Shown piece after piece: positions 1-10,749 of a DNA stretch of 64,000 nt; position 1 is the stretch's first letter, and each line of letters opens with the position of its first letter. This DNA is from Halocatena marina (GTDB lineage: Archaea; Halobacteriota; Halobacteria; Halobacteriales; Haloarculaceae): contig NZ_CP109785.1 in the NCBI RefSeq assembly GCF_025913575.1, forward strand, positions 2,170,001 through 2,234,000, in the 5' to 3' direction. A program made the translations under genes and the position numbers. Below the pieces are notes generated by a model that searched no databases, was not told where the DNA came from, and worked only from the letters and a program-made list of their open reading frames with translations.

Positions 1-1053
1 CACACGGGCAGCTTCGGCGAATTCGTCACCGCCCATCCGTCCAGCGATGACGTTGAAGCCGGCGTACGAGAGTCCGTCCTGTTTCTGTTCGTGAACGCCG
101 ACGTGATCACCGGTGTACCCGTCGGTGAGATCGACGCCCGTCTTGCGCAATGAGACCGAGCATCGCTCCCGAATAGCGTCTTCGAACGCATCGGGGCCGA
201 GTTGCTCGACGAGATATCGCATTCTGCAGACGCCACGGTTATGGCGGTCACCCAACTCTTTGAACGCCTGCGCAACAGCACGGCAGAACTCGATCGTGTC
301 CTCGGGAGGGATGAAAACATCGAGACGAGAGGCCATCCGTGGCCCATCCGAGAGACCGCCACCGACGCGGGCGTGAAAGCCGTAGTACCACTCCCCGTCA
401 ATCTGCTTTTTTGCCGGCGTCAATCCGACATCGTTGATCTGTGACTGGGCACAGTCCTCTCGACAGCCAGTGATCGTCATTTTGAACTTCCGGGGGAGAT
501 TCGCGTACTCACGGTTCCCCGTGAAGTACTCCGAGACAGCCTCGACAACTGGCTGGGCATCAAAGCACTCGTGATCATCGAGACCGGCAGTCGGACAACC
601 GAGAACGTTTCGTGCACCGTCACCACAGCCCTGAACCGTCGTGAGTCCGACGGCCTCGTATCGCTCCCAAATCTCAGGGATATCCTCGATTTCGATCCAG
701 TGCATCTGGATGTCCTGTCGGGTCGTGATGTCGAGGAACGCATCGCCCCACAGTTCGTTTTGCTCGTGTCCACCGAACTCGTCGGGGGCGGTTGCAAACT
801 CTTCTGCGACTGTGCCGATGACCTCTGCCTGCTCCGGCGTAAGGTATCCACCAGGAACCTTCGTACGAAGCATAAAGTAATCCTCATGCGGTCCGTGCGT
901 GTACAATCCTGCCCACTTCAGGCGTTCCCACTCGCCCTTTCCGGCACGGGCTTCGATCTCATCGAACGTCAGTTCTCCGGCAGCGTACTCACGAACGTCA
1001 TCGATGACATCAAGTGGATGTTTTTCCTGTTTCCAGCGTTCGACTGTATTCAT
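1..1053 (-). CDS. nasD: Ferredoxin-nitrite reductase, N-terminal part (runs off the window)
   Basis: Reading from the ATG at 1053 towards base 1 gives 351 uninterrupted codons beginning MNTVERWKQEKHPLDVID. The siroheme nitrite/sulfite reductase ferredoxin-like half-domain is clear: a TTRQDIQMHWI segment near residue 112, GCGDGARNVLGCP near 142-154, and TGCREDCAQSQINDVG near 200. The overall match is to the assimilatory haloarchaeal NasD/NirA enzyme (six-electron reduction of nitrite to ammonium). The family is about 590 residues, so roughly 240 C-terminal residues, including the second half-domain, lie outside. Cytoplasmic. No other nitrate-assimilation gene is visible on this side. Confidence 0.9.
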   Translation of the reverse strand, partial: MNTVERWKQEKHPLDVIDDVREYAAGELTFDEIEARAGKGEWERLKWAGLYTHGPHEDYFMLRTKVPGGYLTPEQAEVIGTVAEEFATAPDEFGGHEQNELWGDAFLDITTRQDIQMHWIEIEDIPEIWERYEAVGLTTVQGCGDGARNVLGCPTAGLDDHECFDAQPVVEAVSEYFTGNREYANLPRKFKMTITGCREDCAQSQINDVGLTPAKKQIDGEWYYGFHARVGGGLSDGPRMASRLDVFIPPEDTIEFCRAVAQAFKELGDRHNRGVCRMRYLVEQLGPDAFEDAIRERCSVSLRKTGVDLTDGYTGDHVGVHEQKQDGLSYAGFNVIAGRMGGDEFAEAARV

Positions 1054-1476
1054 AACACCCTCACGGTTGTGTTCATATAGAGGAGTCTCCACTGTGGTTG
1101 TAAGTCTGTGTTGCGGCCAGTCATGTCACAGCTATCCAAATGAAGCTATTATCGCTGCTATATGAGACGCACAACCGTGATACGATACGAGAAACGATCG
1201 TCTGATTCGTGCGTTCGGCGCTGATTGTACATGGTGGAGGCGTCGATTTCGTATAGCTATTGTCATCAAATTGTATGACACAACTATTAGTGCTATTACC
1301 CATGCGAGAGCGGCGTTTAGGGATGCGCTTTGTCAGAGATAGCGGATAAGACAACCGATAGCAGGAGAGATCACTCTCGATACGGGCTTTGTGTCCGATA
1401 GTCTACTCATTACGATCGTCGGGAGACGCCAACTGTACACGGTATGTGTTGCACTAAAATTCTCGTTATCAGTACC
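1054..1476. other. Intergenic gap upstream of the nitrite reductase
   Basis: AT-rich spacer of 423 bases between two minus-strand genes. It should hold the promoter of the nitrite reductase gene and the 3' end of the deacetylase transcript. Short open frames here have no protein-like character, and I see no clear operator. Confidence 0.5.
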
Positions 1477-2784
1477 CTACCAGCCTTTCCCATCGACAAG
1501 CTGTGAGGGCGTGATGACATCCAGATCCGTGTTTTCGACATGATCGACGATCGCTTCGAAGGCGTCCACCGAAAGGGCGTCGTCGCCGCTACCGATGGCG
1601 TGGTAGGAGACGACAGCAAGCTGGTTGAACTCATTTGCAATGTCGAGCACTCGTCGGGTCCCACGAATATCAGTGCCCTGTACCCGAGAGATGAAACTCG
1701 GGTTGCTCGGGTGCTGTGCGTTGTTGGGACAGGCGCCGAACAGATAGCCCGTCTCGAAGAGCTCATCGATGAGACTGAGCGTCGCCTCGTTCACTCGGTT
1801 ATACGGGGCAACGAAATGACGTGCACCCTTTTTAAAGCCCATGATTTTGAGGTACTGTTGAGCCTGCTGAAGGATCCGGCGTTGTTCCTGTTCTTTCAGA
1901 TTCGGGAGGAGCTCGCTCGCGTGAGCGATCATATCCCAGTTCGCATTGCCCATCTCTTTCATCATCTGGTCAGTCACCCGGTCTTGTGCATTAACGGCGT
2001 CAGGAATGACACCCACGGAGCCGGGCCAGCCGTTCTCTTTCAGAATCGGGTAGGCTTCTTCGTAGGCAGAGATGTGACCGTCGTCGAACTGGAACATCAC
2101 CTTGCCCTTCGTTGGCTTTGGGAACGTGCGAAGATCGTCGACCAACACCTGAAATTGGTCATCGATCGGTCCAATCTGGAGGCGCACTTCCGAAACATTG
2201 TCCATGACGGGCTCACCCCTCTTGCTAGTGTACCCGAGATCGAAGCGAACCCACCCGTCTAGCTCAAGCGGAATATAGCGAGTCGCTGTGAGCATGGAGC
2301 TCTCGGCGGGCGCGATGATTTCTGCGGCTATTTTGATGTCTTTTGGCTTGTTTACCTTCACCGCAAGCGAGAGATCGTGTTTGCTGAGATCCAGCGCATC
2401 CGGATAGAACGATCTAAAAATTTTTGCGACCGGTTTTTCCGCGTTCTTCTTCGGTTCCAGTACAAGCGATTGGCTGCCCTGAAACGCGTCCTGTTTCGTG
2501 ACCGTATACTTGCCGTAACTGATCCCCCAACGAGAACTGACATCGCCTTCAAAATCATCGACTGCTGTCCCGCGAGTGGATGAGTCGTTATTGTTGCTAC
2601 TGCCATTTCCGTCCGTTCCGGGAGATGTGGTTTCGTTACTGCTCGTCTGGGTTGGCTGAGGAGATGCTGTGGGCTGTTTCGATGAACTCCCACCGCCAGT
2701 GATGTTCGAGCAGCCAGCAAGCGAGGCAGTTCCTACGACACCAACCGTTGTAAGGAACCTCCGACGAGTCGATTGTCTCTGCAT
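1477..2784 (-). CDS. Secreted polysaccharide deacetylase lipoprotein (NodB fold)
   Basis: The 435-residue protein starts with a Tat-type signal (STRRRFLTTVG) and a lipobox LAGC at about 22-25, followed by a Ser/Thr/Gly-rich linker, so it is probably lipid-anchored outside the cell. Residues about 75-220 look like a beta-rich carbohydrate-binding-type domain (VDDFEGD start). Residues about 228-435 are a NodB polysaccharide-deacetylase barrel: QFDDGH (the usual TFDDG metal-binding Asp pair), IAHASELLPNL in place of the H-S/T-x3-H motif, and an APYNR segment. The metal-site motif is looser than in classical chitin deacetylases, so activity and substrate are uncertain. Confidence 0.8.
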   Translation of the reverse strand: MQRQSTRRRFLTTVGVVGTASLAGCSNITGGGSSSKQPTASPQPTQTSSNETTSPGTDGNGSSNNNDSSTRGTAVDDFEGDVSSRWGISYGKYTVTKQDAFQGSQSLVLEPKKNAEKPVAKIFRSFYPDALDLSKHDLSLAVKVNKPKDIKIAAEIIAPAESSMLTATRYIPLELDGWVRFDLGYTSKRGEPVMDNVSEVRLQIGPIDDQFQVLVDDLRTFPKPTKGKVMFQFDDGHISAYEEAYPILKENGWPGSVGVIPDAVNAQDRVTDQMMKEMGNANWDMIAHASELLPNLKEQEQRRILQQAQQYLKIMGFKKGARHFVAPYNRVNEATLSLIDELFETGYLFGACPNNAQHPSNPSFISRVQGTDIRGTRRVLDIANEFNQLAVVSYHAIGSGDDALSVDAFEAIVDHVENTDLDVITPSQLVDGKGW

Positions 2785-3820
2785 GTGTTGTCGTAGAGTA
2801 TCGTATTGAATCCATCATACGTTTTGTGGATGGTAAAATCCACATACCAATTAAGTGTGATTAAACTACTTATTGTACATTTGTACATTCATAATGCCTA
2901 CGCCATTATGCAATATATCTACTATCCATAACAAATAATTCAGTTTTTTGTTACCGCATACTCATATACAGGTCATATAGAATCGAAAGCTATATTAGAC
3001 CAATCACATCCAATACACAACAATAATGTATTAAATGTATGGAATTATATATCTCATATACAACTCGTGGATACTGGAGCAAGATGACATTCTTGTCTGT
3101 CCTGAGTTCATCCCACACTACCCTACATCTGTATAGTGTTAATACCAGTTATATGAAATAATCATTCAGTCTCTGCCACCGCAATCAATCACCGCATTAC
3201 CCAACAAAAATAATAGAACATACATTTCACTTTATCTAATTTATCTTATACAATATTTGGAGATTATCACGCTATCATTGGCTTGAGAAGAGGTGTTTCG
3301 AGATAGATAGATTAGAATTTTGCTGAAAGCATGCCTTTGCCTCATTATTGTGTACACTGTCTCATCCCACCTCTAATCATCTCCCGATTGGCATCCGAGT
3401 TCAACAGCCACAGGCTATTACGGTCGTGCTATGGTGTACAACAAAAGTATTATAGTATAATTATTCATCGTCGAGTGTCCAATACGTCTAAGGTTTGTAG
3501 TTTCGCCCTTCAATTTCTTATGTGTATCTCACTCACAGAATAGACATCATCTTCGTACTCAAAATTCGATTGGAACGAGGTACCAATTCACTCAAATTTG
3601 GTTGTACAGCGTTAAACAGAACAGCCATGACAAACGTAGGACTGTCACCCCTGTACGAGGGCACCAATTGATGAAATTTATTGGTGGAGAGATCTGGATC
3701 AGAGAACACGTTGTTCCTGCGAGAAGCTCTTGGATTCGAGAATCACACGGTAACCGACCATATTTTCCGTGTTGTATGACAATTTACTTAATTCATCTAC
3801 ACGTACTATCTGGTATCGAC
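2785..3820. other. Long AT-rich intergenic gap
   Basis: About 1 kb of AT-rich DNA between the divergent deacetylase and thiolase genes. No convincing gene was found; the short frames have non-protein-like composition. A TATA-like stretch (tttacttaa, 3783-3791) lies about 30 bases before the chosen thiolase start and is the likely promoter of the thiolase operon. Confidence 0.5.
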
Positions 3821-4966
3821 ATGCAAGAAGCAGTCATTATTGATGGCGTTCGGACGCCGTTCGGCAAGCAGAACGGGGCATTCAGCGACACACATCCACA
3901 AGATCTTGCAGCCGAGCCGTTGTTGGCGCTCGAAGAACGAGCTGGCTTCGATCCTGAGGTGATCGAAGACGTAATCTACGGCTGTGTGACACCGATTGAC
4001 GAGCAGGGGCTGAATATTGCGCGGCTCGCACCCATGGTCGCCGGCTGGGGTGACGGAGTTCCTGGTGTTCAGTTGAACCGGATGTGTGGCTCCGGTCAAC
4101 AGGCGCTCAATTTCGCCGCTGGTCAGATACAGTCGGGAATGCACGATGTGCTCATTGCGGGCGGTGTCGAGCACATGTCCCGCGTGCCAATGGGTTCGGA
4201 CGGTAGTTCCGTTACGGAGAGTTACTTCGAGCAGTTCGATGAACTCACCACACAAGGAGAAGGTGCAGAACGCATCGCCAAACAGTGGGGATTCACCCGG
4301 GACGACGTCGATGAAATCGCTGTCGATTCTCAACACCGGTGGGGTGAGGCGTGGGGAGCGGGTCACTACGACTCACAAATTGCGCCTGTCGAAACCGAAC
4401 TCGACGGAGAGTCCATCACGGTTGAGCAGGACGAACACCCTCGTCCAAGCACCTCGAAAGAGGTGCTCTCGAACCTCCCATTGGTGTTTCGTTCGGACGA
4501 CGGCGTCATCCACGCAGGCAACTCCTCCGGTATCGTTGATGGCTCGTCAGCACTGTTAGTAGCGAGCGCCGAGACCGCAGCGGAGCACGGCTGGGAACCG
4601 ATGGCCCGGATCGTCGACAGTCACGTCGTTGGCGTCGATCCCGTCACGATGCTCACCGGACCGATTCCGGCGACACAAGAGATACTCGATCAAAACGACA
4701 TGACTGTTGACGATATCGACCTGTTCGAAGTGAACGAGGCGTTCGCTTCGGTCATCTGCGCGTGGCTCGAAGAAACCGGTGCAGACTGGGAGCGGACCAA
4801 CGTCAACGGTGGTGCAATCGCTCACGGGCACCCGCTGGGAGCAACCGGTGCTGCACTCGTGACGAAGCTCGCTCACGAACTCGAACGCACGGGCAAAACG
4901 ACCGCACTCTCGACGATGTGTATCGGATTCGGACAGGGAATTGCCACCATAATCGAACGGGTCTGA
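3821..4966 (+). CDS. Acetyl-CoA acyltransferase (thiolase II family)
   Basis: The 381-residue protein is a full-length thiolase, catalysing reversible thiolytic cleavage or condensation of acyl-CoA. The nucleophilic cysteine is in NRMCGSGQQA (about residue 90), the His motif in GGAIAHGHPLGATGA (about 328-342), and the second Cys in MCIGFGQG near the C-terminus. The frame stays open further upstream, but the conserved N-terminus MQEAVIIDGVRTPFG begins at 3821 and a TATA-like element sits about 30 bases before it, so this start is preferred. A crotonase and an SDR follow on the same strand, pointing to beta-oxidation-like CoA-ester metabolism. Confidence 0.92.
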   Translation: MQEAVIIDGVRTPFGKQNGAFSDTHPQDLAAEPLLALEERAGFDPEVIEDVIYGCVTPIDEQGLNIARLAPMVAGWGDGVPGVQLNRMCGSGQQALNFAAGQIQSGMHDVLIAGGVEHMSRVPMGSDGSSVTESYFEQFDELTTQGEGAERIAKQWGFTRDDVDEIAVDSQHRWGEAWGAGHYDSQIAPVETELDGESITVEQDEHPRPSTSKEVLSNLPLVFRSDDGVIHAGNSSGIVDGSSALLVASAETAAEHGWEPMARIVDSHVVGVDPVTMLTGPIPATQEILDQNDMTVDDIDLFEVNEAFASVICAWLEETGADWERTNVNGGAIAHGHPLGATGAALVTKLAHELERTGKTTALSTMCIGFGQGIATIIERV

Positions 4967-5032
4967 GAGACTGCTACTCATCACGTTCTGTAGAGCGAAG
5001 AAATTATCACGTTTCGCAACACCGATCACGCA

Positions 5033-5824
5033 ATGAGCGAGGATGCAGTAGTGCTCGACATCGAGGACGGAATCGCAACCATCACGCTGAACCGTCCCGA
5101 CACGAGAAACGCACTGAGCGAAGAGGTATCGACCGGTATCGTCGACGCGATACGAACGATTGAGGAGAGCAATGCCCGCGTCGTCGTTATAACGGGAAGC
5201 GGCGGCTCGTTCTGCGCTGGAGGAGACATCAATGCAATGGCAGAGCTGATGAGCGGCTCCGCCGAACTGTATGAGGCTGTTCGGCGCATTCATCAGAAGA
5301 CGAGTCGCGCTATCCAACGCGTCTACGAGTGCCATCTCCCGACGGTTGCGAAAATCGATGGCGCTGCGTTCGGTGCTGGAGCGAATCTCGCAATCGCGTG
5401 CGACATTCAACTCGGTAGTGCAGACGCGAAGATCGGATTTGGCTTCCAGCAGGTTGGACTCGCGATTGATACCGGCACGTCGTATCTCCTTCCCCGAGTC
5501 GTCGGGATAAACACCGCGAAAGAGCTCGTGTTTACGGGTGAACTCCTTACGGGTGATCGCGCAGAAGAGATCGGACTCATCAATCACGTTTACGAAGAGA
5601 ACTTCGAAGAACACGCCGCCGACTTTGTCGAACAACTCGCGCAGGGACCGACCATCGCGCTCGAAACCTCAAAGCGCGCGCTCAATCAGGGACTTGAACA
5701 GTCGCTCGATCAAGCGCTGACCCGCGAAGCTGCTCATCAGGCCGCTGTCTTCGAAACCAAGGACCACCGTGAAGGCGCAATGGCGTTCATGGAAAAGCGC
5801 GATCCCGAGTTTACCGGCGAATAG
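5033..5824 (+). CDS. Enoyl-CoA hydratase/isomerase family protein, PaaG-like
   Basis: The 263-residue crotonase-fold protein has oxyanion-hole segments at SFCAGGDINAM (59-69) and IDGAAFGAGANLA (108-120). The two glutamates used by classical hydratases (rat Glu144 and Glu164) align with Asn118 and Phe138, whereas Asp146 in GLAIDTGTSYLLPR matches the catalytic Asp of PaaG-type isomerases. I therefore infer an isomerase or ring-modifying CoA enzyme rather than a simple hydratase. It starts 66 bases after the thiolase stop, probably in the same transcription unit. Confidence 0.88.
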   Translation: MSEDAVVLDIEDGIATITLNRPDTRNALSEEVSTGIVDAIRTIEESNARVVVITGSGGSFCAGGDINAMAELMSGSAELYEAVRRIHQKTSRAIQRVYECHLPTVAKIDGAAFGAGANLAIACDIQLGSADAKIGFGFQQVGLAIDTGTSYLLPRVVGINTAKELVFTGELLTGDRAEEIGLINHVYEENFEEHAADFVEQLAQGPTIALETSKRALNQGLEQSLDQALTREAAHQAAVFETKDHREGAMAFMEKRDPEFTGE

Positions 5825-6001
5825 AACGGATCGCTATTCGGTGTCCGATTACGGGAGCCTTCGAATGAGTTGATCAGATCGTTCCTTACTTGGTCTGCGC
5901 TATGCAGTGTTGTCGTTCCGATATCTAAAGAGCAGATTGACACGGGGGGTGACGAGTTAGGTTCCCATCACTTATGCCAGCGGACGCTGAGAGAGATACG
6001 T

Positions 6002-6856
6002 ATGGTGTCCAAGCCCGATTTGAGCGGTCGAACCGCATTCATCACAGGAACGACGAGAGGGATCGGCAAACGAATCGCACTCGGTCTCGCAGAAGCCGGT
6101 TGTAATATCGTTTCGACTGGGAAGACGGTCGAAGAGGACGGAGATCTCTCGGGAACCATCCATCAGACTGCCCAAGAGTGTGAAGACAACGGAGTTGAGT
6201 CACACGCCATTCAGCTAAACCTCCGGGATGAAGATACCGTTTCGGCCGCTGTAGAGGAGGCAATCGACGTCTTCGGTGAGATTGACATTGTCATCAACAA
6301 CGCGAGCGCCATTCAGCTGTCTCCTGTCGAAAACATGCCCGCGAACCGATTCGATCTGATGACAGATGTCAATGTTCGTGGGACGTATCTCACTTCCCGA
6401 GCGTTCATTCCGCATCTGAAGGAGATCGGTGGCGGCCACATTCTGACGAACGCACCACCGGTAACAAAAGACAGATCACCTGGAAGCGCCGCGTATGGGT
6501 GGTCGAAACTCGGGATGACGTTCGTTACGCTATCGCTCGCTGGCGAACTCAAATCCGATGGGATTGCAGCCAATGCGTTCTGGCCAGTGACCGCAATCGA
6601 TACGCGCGCAACGCGATACTTCGGAATGGGAACTGAAGACGACTGGCGCTCGCCCGATATCGTGTCTGATGCGGTGCTCGAGATCCTCCGCCGCGATCCG
6701 GAACAGTTCACTGGCAACACCGTCTACGACGAGGATATCCTCCGTGAAGCCGGTGTCGAGGACTTTTCGCAGTATAACATCACAGACGGCGACCCGGCAC
6801 CGATGTCAGCACAGATGTTCGATCCCGACTACGAACGATCCGATTTCTCACAGTAG
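6002..6856 (+). CDS. SDR family oxidoreductase, HSDL2-like
   Basis: The 284-residue Rossmann protein has TGTTRGIGKRIA (15-26) for NAD(P) binding, NNAS (99-102), and the YGWSK catalytic Tyr165/Lys169. The family serine position, normally in an ISPP/NSPP segment, reads TNAPP here (Ala151), so the usual catalytic triad is incomplete. The C-terminal half (AFWPVTAIDTRATRY) resembles HSDL2-type dehydrogenases linked to lipid CoA metabolism. The open frame extends upstream to 5870, but MVSKPDLSGRTAFITG is the natural N-terminus. It follows the thiolase and crotonase genes. Confidence 0.85.
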   Translation: MVSKPDLSGRTAFITGTTRGIGKRIALGLAEAGCNIVSTGKTVEEDGDLSGTIHQTAQECEDNGVESHAIQLNLRDEDTVSAAVEEAIDVFGEIDIVINNASAIQLSPVENMPANRFDLMTDVNVRGTYLTSRAFIPHLKEIGGGHILTNAPPVTKDRSPGSAAYGWSKLGMTFVTLSLAGELKSDGIAANAFWPVTAIDTRATRYFGMGTEDDWRSPDIVSDAVLEILRRDPEQFTGNTVYDEDILREAGVEDFSQYNITDGDPAPMSAQMFDPDYERSDFSQ

Positions 6857-7979
6857 ATCGTCCGAGTCGTTGTCGTATCTGGTATCCGTTCGAAAAGCCG
6901 AAGAATCGAGCGAGCTCGTTTTGCGTTATGAACGTCGGACCTACTTACGTGGCTCGTGAGATCGGCGAGCGTTCTGGTCAGTCAGATTGGTAGATGAAAG
7001 TAATTGCACCTTTTATAGCAATATTATTGAGTTAATTATATGAAACCCAATAATGTTTCGATGACATTCCTACAATTCAGAAGATTACAGCACCCACACT
7101 CACATTCCGAAAATGGGACCAATGATGATCACATAGTCAGTATCGCCGCTCTATCTAATGTCCCTGTTATGCAGTTAGAATCTATTGTACATACAGTCGA
7201 TTTTCAGCACGCTAACACCCGATTCACCAGTATTTTATGATAAAATTGCAGTGAAAAACGACAGATATGCAGATATTGGTTAATTTCAGAACCGAAAGCA
7301 CACATTCCTACGTCGATATCTCCCTCTACAGATTACAGCTGACTACTGCTTTAACCGATACAGTGTAATCAAAATAAGTATAATTAATTCTGTTCAATGA
7401 GGTCGGGGAAGGCATCGAACACGTCGAAATCAATCTGAAAATAGCACTCAATCTTTGTAATGTATAATAGAATACTACAGAATCCCCGATCTGTCTGTGT
7501 GTGCCGTCGAGCGGCACAAGTCAAACCAGTGCAGATGCGGTTTTTACGAACATCACCTTCCGAACGAAGGCTGACTTCATCACTGCGAACAATTCTCCAG
7601 ACAGGAGATGGCTGTTTCAGCGATGTTTGTTCACGAGTGGTAAGTGAGGAGAAAACAGTGATAAATTATCCCACGTTCTTTTTATAGATTACATCCATAC
7701 ATCTGTAAAGGTCAAACCAAGACGCATATATCAGCCGAGTTCAGATCTGAAGGTGACTCATACTATCCCAACTTACTTCTGAAACATGGAGAACAACGGA
7801 GAGACGCTTGCTCTGTCCGTCGTGTGAATGATCCAATTTCAAAGTACGTCGCGACCGGATGAGAAGACAGCGAGTTAAACAAACCATCTGATTTACCTTA
7901 AATCTCAAGGTATCGGGTCCGAAACGTAGAGGAATCACAAGGACAAAGCCATTGAAGGAGCCTCCCTTAAAGAGAAACA
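6857..7979. other. Long AT-rich gap with a possible gene remnant
   Basis: More than 1.1 kb without an intact gene. On the minus strand a frame without an ATG stays open from about 7665 to the stop near 7387, ending FDAFPDLIEQN; it reads like a decayed C-terminus but I cannot name the family. The right end holds the copA promoter region, including the inverted repeat at 7894-7912. Confidence 0.4.
7894..7912. promoter_or_regulatory. Inverted repeat upstream of copA (candidate metal-responsive operator)
   Basis: The arms TACCTT and AAGGTA are separated by seven bases (aaatctc), 67 bases before the copA start. Its position in front of a copper ATPase suggests a regulator site; the regulator is not in the window. 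Seen in sequence; function inferred. Confidence 0.35.
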
Positions 7980-10562
7980 ATGAGTCAACGGAGGACACAG
8001 CTGGAGATCCAGGGGATGAGCTGTGCCAATTGTTCACAGACAATAACGCGAGCCCTACAAGCTCTCGACGGCGTAAGCGAAGCGAACATCAACGCCGCCA
8101 CGGATGAAGGAACCATCGAATACGACCCCGAAAAGACATCACTCACGGAAATCTACGCAACGATCGAGGACGCAGGATACAGCGCACAGCGTACTTCGAC
8201 GTCTATCGGGATCATCGATATGACGTGTTCGAACTGCGCCGAAACGAATGAAGCAGCTCTCAAGAACGTCTCCGGAGTTCTCTCAGCTGAGGTCAACTAC
8301 GCGACCGACGAGGCGACGGTCGCGTACAACCCAGCAAGCGTTACACACCAGCAGCTATACGATGCAATCGAGAACGCCGGCTATTCTCCCATTCGTGATG
8401 CGGATGGCTCCAAACGGCGTGACGCCGCACGAAACAAGGAAATCCGTCGGCAACGACGTCTCACGCTGTTCGGAGCAGCGCTCTCCCTTCCGTTGATCGC
8501 GTTCCTCGTCGAACGATTCCTGCTCGGTGGGGGCATACTCCCCGAGACGGTTCTTGGAGTCGAGTTTGGCTGGGTTGAATTCCTGCTCGCAACCCCGATA
8601 CAGGTCGTCCTCGGCTGGTCGTTCTACACGAACTCCTACAACGCGCTCGTCAAGAACAGGACCGCAAATATGGACGTGCTGATCGCGCTCGGCTCCTCGA
8701 CCGCGTATCTCTACTCGGTTGCGGTTCTGTTGGGGCTGATCGCGGGAAGTCTCTACTTCGATACAGCCGCGCTGATCCTCGTGTTCATCACGCTTGGTAA
8801 CTATCTCGAAGCCCGCGCGAAGGGGCAAGCTGGCAAGGCGCTCCAGCAGCTCCTCGAAATGGAAGCCGATACTGCAACCATCATCAGCGAGGACGGCTCA
8901 GAACAGGAGATTCCACTCGATGCGGTCGAAGTTGGCGATCACATGAAGATCCGACCAGGGGGAAAGATCCCGACAGACGGCATCGTGGTTGACGGACAAA
9001 GCGCGGTCGACGAGTCGATGATCACGGGAGAGAGTGTCCCGGTCGAGAAATCTGAGGGAGACGATGTCGTCGGTTCGACCATCAATGAGAACGGTCTGCT
9101 CGTCGTCAGAGCGACGAAAGTCGGTGCCGACACAGCGCTCCAACAAATCGTTCAGACAGTGAAAGCAGCACAAAGTCGCCAACCTGACATTCAGAACCTC
9201 GCTGACCGCATCTCGGCGTATTTTGTCCCGATCGTGATTGTGAACGCACTGCTGTGGGGTGGTGTGTGGTACGCATTCCCCGCAACACTCGCTAGCATCG
9301 TCTCCGCACTGCCGTTGTGGGGACTCGTCGCGGGCGGACCGGTAGCAGCGGGAGGAACCGTCTCCGTCTTCGAGTTCGCGCTAGTGGTTTTCGCCTCAGC
9401 TGTCCTGATCGCGTGTCCGTGTGCGCTTGGCCTCGCAACACCCGCGGCAACGATGGTCGGAACGTCGATTGGAGCGCAAAACGGTGTCCTCTTCAAAGGT
9501 GGTGACATCCTCGAACGGGCAAAAGACATCGATACAGTGGTGTTCGATAAGACGGGGACGCTGACTGAAGGCGAAATGAAGCTCACTGACGTGGTAGCCT
9601 TCGATCCAACCCGAGATGGTGAGACGCCAGTGACTGACGGCGGCGCGCAGATGTTCAAAGAGCCGGTGAATTTCGAGGATCGTGTCATCCGAGTGGCTGC
9701 AAGCGCTGAGAGTGGATCGGAACATCCGCTCGCGCAGGCAATCGTCGAGGGAGCTAACGAGCGTGGTCTCGATATCGAATCTCCGAACAATTTCGAGAAC
9801 GTGCCGGGGCACGGCGTTCGAGCGGCGCTCAGTGCCGGTCAGGCGCTCGTTGGCAACCGCAAGCTCATGCGCGAGAACGATGTTGATCCCTCGCCCGTCG
9901 AAGAGGATCTCGAGCGACTCGAAAGCGAGGGAAAGACGGCAATGCTCGTTGCACTCAACGGTGAGCTCATTGGAATCGTGGCCAACGCAGATACAGTGAA
10001 AGAGAGCGCAGAAGAGGCTGTAACCGCGCTCATAGAGCGCGGTATCGAGATTCGCATGATCACTGGCGACAACGAGCGTACCGCGCGGGCGGTTGCCGAG
10101 GAAGTCGGAATTGATCCCGAGAACGTTCGCGCATCAGTCCTCCCGGAAGAAAAGGCCACCGTCGTCGATGAGATTCAATCGCAGGAAAAGAGAGCGATGA
10201 TGGTTGGTGATGGCGTCAACGATGCGCCTGCGCTGGCGACGGCCTTCGTCGGGACAGCGATCGGCTCGGGAACCGACGTCGCTATCGAAACGGCAGACAT
10301 CACCTTGATGCGCGACGATCCACTCGATGTCGTGAAAGCCATCCGTATCTCAGATGGTACGCTCCAGAAGATCACACAGAACCTCTTTTGGGCACTCGGG
10401 TACAACACGGCGATGATCCCACTCGCGTCGTTGGGGCTCCTGCAACCGGTACTTGCCGCGGGTGCGATGGCATTTTCGTCGGTCTCGGTGCTGGCAAATA
10501 GCCTGCTATTCAGACGCTACTCTCCGGAGCACGACTACGAGCTACTCGGGAGACTTCGATAA
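7980..10562 (+). CDS. copA: Cu(+)-exporting P1B-type ATPase CopA
   Basis: The 860-residue protein pumps Cu(I) across the membrane using ATP. Two N-terminal HMA metal-binding domains carry CxxC pairs: GMSCANC (Cys15/Cys18) and DMTCSNC (Cys83/Cys86). The eight-helix core follows, with the [11 protein letters not shown] copper-transfer motif near 478-488, the phosphorylated Asp in DKTGT near 523, an SEHPL motif in the N domain, and [10 protein letters not shown] near 742. These features define the P1B-1 group (Cu/Ag). It faces the DUF4396 gene convergently and lies beside other likely metal-handling membrane proteins. Confidence 0.96.
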   Translation: MSQRRTQLEIQGMSCANCSQTITRALQALDGVSEANINAATDEGTIEYDPEKTSLTEIYATIEDAGYSAQRTSTSIGIIDMTCSNCAETNEAALKNVSGVLSAEVNYATDEATVAYNPASVTHQQLYDAIENAGYSPIRDADGSKRRDAARNKEIRRQRRLTLFGAALSLPLIAFLVERFLLGGGILPETVLGVEFGWVEFLLATPIQVVLGWSFYTNSYNALVKNRTANMDVLIALGSSTAYLYSVAVLLGLIAGSLYFDTAALILVFITLGNYLEARAKGQAGKALQQLLEMEADTATIISEDGSEQEIPLDAVEVGDHMKIRPGGKIPTDGIVVDGQSAVDESMITGESVPVEKSEGDDVVGSTINENGLLVVRATKVGADTALQQIVQTVKAAQSRQPDIQNLADRISAYFVPIVIVNALLWGGVWYAFPATLASIVSALPLWGLVAGGPVAAGGTVSVFEFALVVFASAVLIACPCALGLATPAATMVGTSIGAQNGVLFKGGDILERAKDIDTVVFDKTGTLTEGEMKLTDVVAFDPTRDGETPVTDGGAQMFKEPVNFEDRVIRVAASAESGSEHPLAQAIVEGANERGLDIESPNNFENVPGHGVRAALSAGQALVGNRKLMRENDVDPSPVEEDLERLESEGKTAMLVALNGELIGIVANADTVKESAEEAVTALIERGIEIRMITGDNERTARAVAEEVGIDPENVRASVLPEEKATVVDEIQSQEKRAMMVGDGVNDAPALATAFVGTAIGSGTDVAIETADITLMRDDPLDVVKAIRISDGTLQKITQNLFWALGYNTAMIPLASLGLLQPVLAAGAMAFSSVSVLANSLLFRRYSPEHDYELLGRLR

Positions 10563-10749
10563 GATCCCTTGCTGTGAGCCAACGCAGCAACGGACACACG
10601 GTGTCTGTCGGTGTATAGTTCACGTGTGAGTCACTGGAGATGCAGACAACAGTCTGACTGGCAGACACCATTCAATTCATTCGGGGAAGACTTCGAAAAG
10701 CTGTTTCTAGAGACTGTGACTGACGTCCACCAACATATCCAGAGCTGTT

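Noticed and set aside
1540..2262. 240-codon plus-strand frame across the deacetylase
   Set aside because: Shadow of the real minus-strand lipoprotein, which has signal peptide, lipobox and NodB motifs.
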